Below are positions 5,358-7,209 of a DNA stretch of 7,209 nucleotides, piece by piece. Every line of letters starts with the position of its first letter. The stretch's first letter is position 1. The stretch is from Paracoccaceae bacterium. GTDB lineage: Bacteria; Pseudomonadota; Alphaproteobacteria; Rhodobacterales; Rhodobacteraceae. The notes under the pieces are model-generated. The model did no database searches. It was not told where the DNA came from and saw only the letters and a list, made by a program, of their open reading frames with translations. Location of the stretch: contig NVQY01000205.1 of NCBI GenBank assembly GCA_002400675.1, forward strand, positions 1 to 7,209. The letters run 5' to 3'. Position numbers and translations under genes: made by a program.

Positions 5358-7209
5358 TCAGTAAAAACTTTGCGGATCAATATCCACACTTAAGCGTAAA
5401 TCGCCCTTCAGGCGCAACGGCGCGATCCAACGGGTCAGTGCCTGTTGCAGGGGCGCGTCCTTGGCGGCCTTGACCAGTAACCTGACCCGGTGGCGTCCAC
5501 GAATACGGGCAATCGGCGCGGGGGCCGGGCCAAACACCTGCGCGCCGATTGCGCGCAGCGCGCCGTCGTTGCGCGCCAGCACATTGCCCAGATCGAACAC
5601 CGCCTCGGCGTCACTGCCCGACAGGATGATCCCGGCCATGCGCCCAAATGGCGGCACGCCGGCCATGCGGCGCCCCTCGGCCTCGGCCTTCCAAAAACCT
5701 TCCTCGTCGCCCGACAGGGTGGCGCGAATGACGGGATGTTCCGGCTGGAAGGTCTGCAACAACGCCTGCCCCGGTTTTTCCGCCCGCCCGGCGCGCCCCG
5801 CGACCTGACGCATCAGCTGAAACGTGCGTTCCGCAGCGCGCAGATCCGACCCTTGAAGGCCCAGATCCGCGTCAATCACCCCGACCAGCGTCAACAGCGG
5901 GAAATTGTGCCCCTTGGCAACCAGCTGCGTGCCGATGATGATGTCGGTTCCACCCTTGGCGATATCTTCGATCCCCGCCTTCAGCGCCCGCGCACTGCCA
6001 AACAGATCAGAACTCAGCGTGGCAATGCGGGCGTCGGGGAACAGGGCGATGGCCTCTTCGGCCAACCTCTCGATCCCCGGTCCCACGGGGGCCAGTTTCC
6101 CCTCGGCCCCGCAGGACGGGCAGGTCTCGGGGATCGGTTTGGTCTCGCCGCACTGATGGCACATCAACCGCTTGAGAAACCGGTGTTCGACCATGCGCGC
6201 ATCGCAATTATCGCAACCGATCTGCTGCCCGCAGGCCCGGCACAGCGTCACCGGCGCATAGCCGCGCCGGTTGATGAACAACAACGCCTGTTCGCCTTTC
6301 GCCAGCCGGTCGCTCACCGCGTCCCGTAGGGTGGGTGAAACCCACGTCCCCGGCTGCATCTGTTCAGCGCGCATATCAATCGCGCGCATTTCCGGCAGAA
6401 CGGCAGCCCCGAACCGCGACTTCAATTCGATCCGCTGGTATTTCCCGACCTCGGCGTTGACCCAGCTTTCCAGCGATGGCGTGGCACTGGCCAGAACCAC
6501 CCGCGCGCCGCACATGGCCGCACGCAGCACCGCCATGTCGCGGGCGTTGTACAACACGCCATCTTCCTGCTTGTAGGATGTATCGTGTTCCTCATCGACC
6601 ACGATCAGCCCCAGGTTCTGGAACGGCAGGAACAGCGCTGACCGTGCACCGATCACGACCTGAGCCTGCCCCTGCCCCACCATCCGCCAGATCCGGCGGC
6701 GTTCGGTCATCGTTGCCCCTGAATGCCATTCGGCCGGCTTGGCACCGAACCGTGCCTGCACCCGGTGTAAAAACTGTTCGGTCAGTGCGATTTCGGGCAG
6801 CAACACCAGCGCCTGCCGCCCTGATTTCAGCGCGGCAGCCACGGCTTCAAGATAGACTTCGGTCTTGCCGGACCCGGTAACACCGCGCAGCAAGGTAGTA
6901 CCGTATTTGCCGGAGGCCACCCCCGCCGCGAGCAGCGCCGAGGCGACGGCCTGATCATCCGTCAAGTTCTTGCTGGGCAGGCTTGGGTCCATCCGCATGA
7001 ATGGCTGGTCACGCGGGCTGTCTTGTTCAAGCACCGCCCCCTGCGTCACCAACCCCTTGATAACCGACGCCGTGACGCTCGCCATCTCGGCAAGCTCTTT
7101 CAGGGTAAAGGATAGATCACCATATTCCGCCAAGGTCTCAAGAACGCGGCGGCGGGCATCGGTCATCCGGTCGGGATCGGATGTGCCGCGCCGGTATATC
7201 TTGCGCATT
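5358..7209 (-). CDS. priA: PriA, primosomal replication restart helicase (N-terminus cut by window)
   Basis: 3'-to-5' superfamily 2 DNA helicase that recognises stalled forks and reloads the replisome. About 616 residues are present. PriA is usually about 730, so roughly the first 110, mainly the N-terminal DNA-binding domain, lie beyond the right edge. The methionine at 7206-7208 is probably internal. Counting from it: winged-helix region about 14-62, Walker A GVTGSGKTE at 109-117, Walker B DEEHD at 205-209, helicase motif SATPS at 241-245. The zinc-binding insert has four CxxC pairs (Cys323/326, 332/335, 350/353, 363/366), which is diagnostic for PriA, and later motifs IIGTQLVAKG and QVAGRAGRA follow. 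All motifs seen are intact, consistent with an essential or near-essential chromosomal gene. The FAH-family gene follows closely downstream on the same strand. Confidence 0.96.
   Translation of the reverse strand, partial: MRKIYRRGTSDPDRMTDARRRVLETLAEYGDLSFTLKELAEMASVTASVIKGLVTQGAVLEQDSPRDQPFMRMDPSLPSKNLTDDQAVASALLAAGVASGKYGTTLLRGVTGSGKTEVYLEAVAAALKSGRQALVLLPEIALTEQFLHRVQARFGAKPAEWHSGATMTERRRIWRMVGQGQAQVVIGARSALFLPFQNLGLIVVDEEHDTSYKQEDGVLYNARDMAVLRAAMCGARVVLASATPSLESWVNAEVGKYQRIELKSRFGAAVLPEMRAIDMRAEQMQPGTWVSPTLRDAVSDRLAKGEQALLFINRRGYAPVTLCRACGQQIGCDNCDARMVEHRFLKRLMCHQCGETKPIPETCPSCGAEGKLAPVGPGIERLAEEAIALFPDARIATLSSDLFGSARALKAGIEDIAKGGTDIIIGTQLVAKGHNFPLLTLVGVIDADLGLQGSDLRAAERTFQLMRQVAGRAGRAEKPGQALLQTFQPEHPVIRATLSGDEEGFWKAEAEGRRMAGVPPFGRMAGIILSGSDAEAVFDLGNVLARNDGALRAIGAQVFGPAPAPIARIRGRHRVRLLVKAAKDAPLQQALTRWIAPLRLKGDLRLSVDIDPQSFY

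Noticed and set aside
4867..5364. Plus-strand ORF of 165 residues
   Set aside because: It is antisense to the FAH-family gene, whose metal-binding and C-terminal motifs are clear.
5490..6329. Long plus-strand ORF of 279 residues
   Set aside because: It is antisense to the well-supported priA in GC-rich DNA, where long shadow frames are expected, and its protein has no recognisable motifs.
1..7209. Transposon ends, insertion sequences, CRISPR array or RNA genes
   Set aside because: I looked for repeated direct or inverted ends, spaced repeats and tRNA-like folds in the gaps and saw none. The non-coding gaps are all under about 80 bases.

Overview
The window carries a mercury-resistance (mer) operon next to two ordinary chromosomal genes. 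GC-rich sequence, and the style of the PriA, MerA and fumarylacetoacetate-hydrolase-family proteins, suggest an alphaproteobacterium, most likely Rhodobacteraceae (Roseobacter group). That placement is inference from sequence character, not from a search.

Layout. Bases 2-415 (minus) encode the regulator MerR. Bases 416-495 hold the divergent control region, with a MerR-type dyad inside a long promoter spacer. The plus-strand operon follows: merT (496-894), merP (909-1214), merF (1241-1620, broken by a one-base loss), merA (1646-3070), a CcdA/DsbD-like membrane protein gene (3079-3939) and merB (3932-4616, broken by a frameshift). The spacers are short or overlapping, so this looks like one transcript. 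Convergent to it on the minus strand are a fumarylacetoacetate-hydrolase-family gene (4639-5322) and priA (5358 to the window edge, N-terminus missing), which probably form their own transcript.

How the genes work together. MerR senses Hg(II) and activates the operon. MerP binds Hg(II) in the periplasm, MerT (and MerF if functional) pass it through the inner membrane, and MerA reduces it to Hg(0) with NADPH. MerB would release Hg(II) from organomercurials, but its reading frame is broken between the conserved Cys/Asp pair and the second catalytic cysteine. The CcdA-like protein is the least expected member. It has the paired intramembrane cysteines of thiol-electron carriers and is translationally linked to merB.

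The main points for a second look are the two independent frameshifts in otherwise intact genes (merF, merB), an enlarged MerF with about four membrane segments but only one cysteine pair, and the CcdA-like protein inside the operon. No transposase, inverted repeat, integrase, tRNA, rRNA or CRISPR is visible. There is no gene-free stretch longer than about 80 bases.
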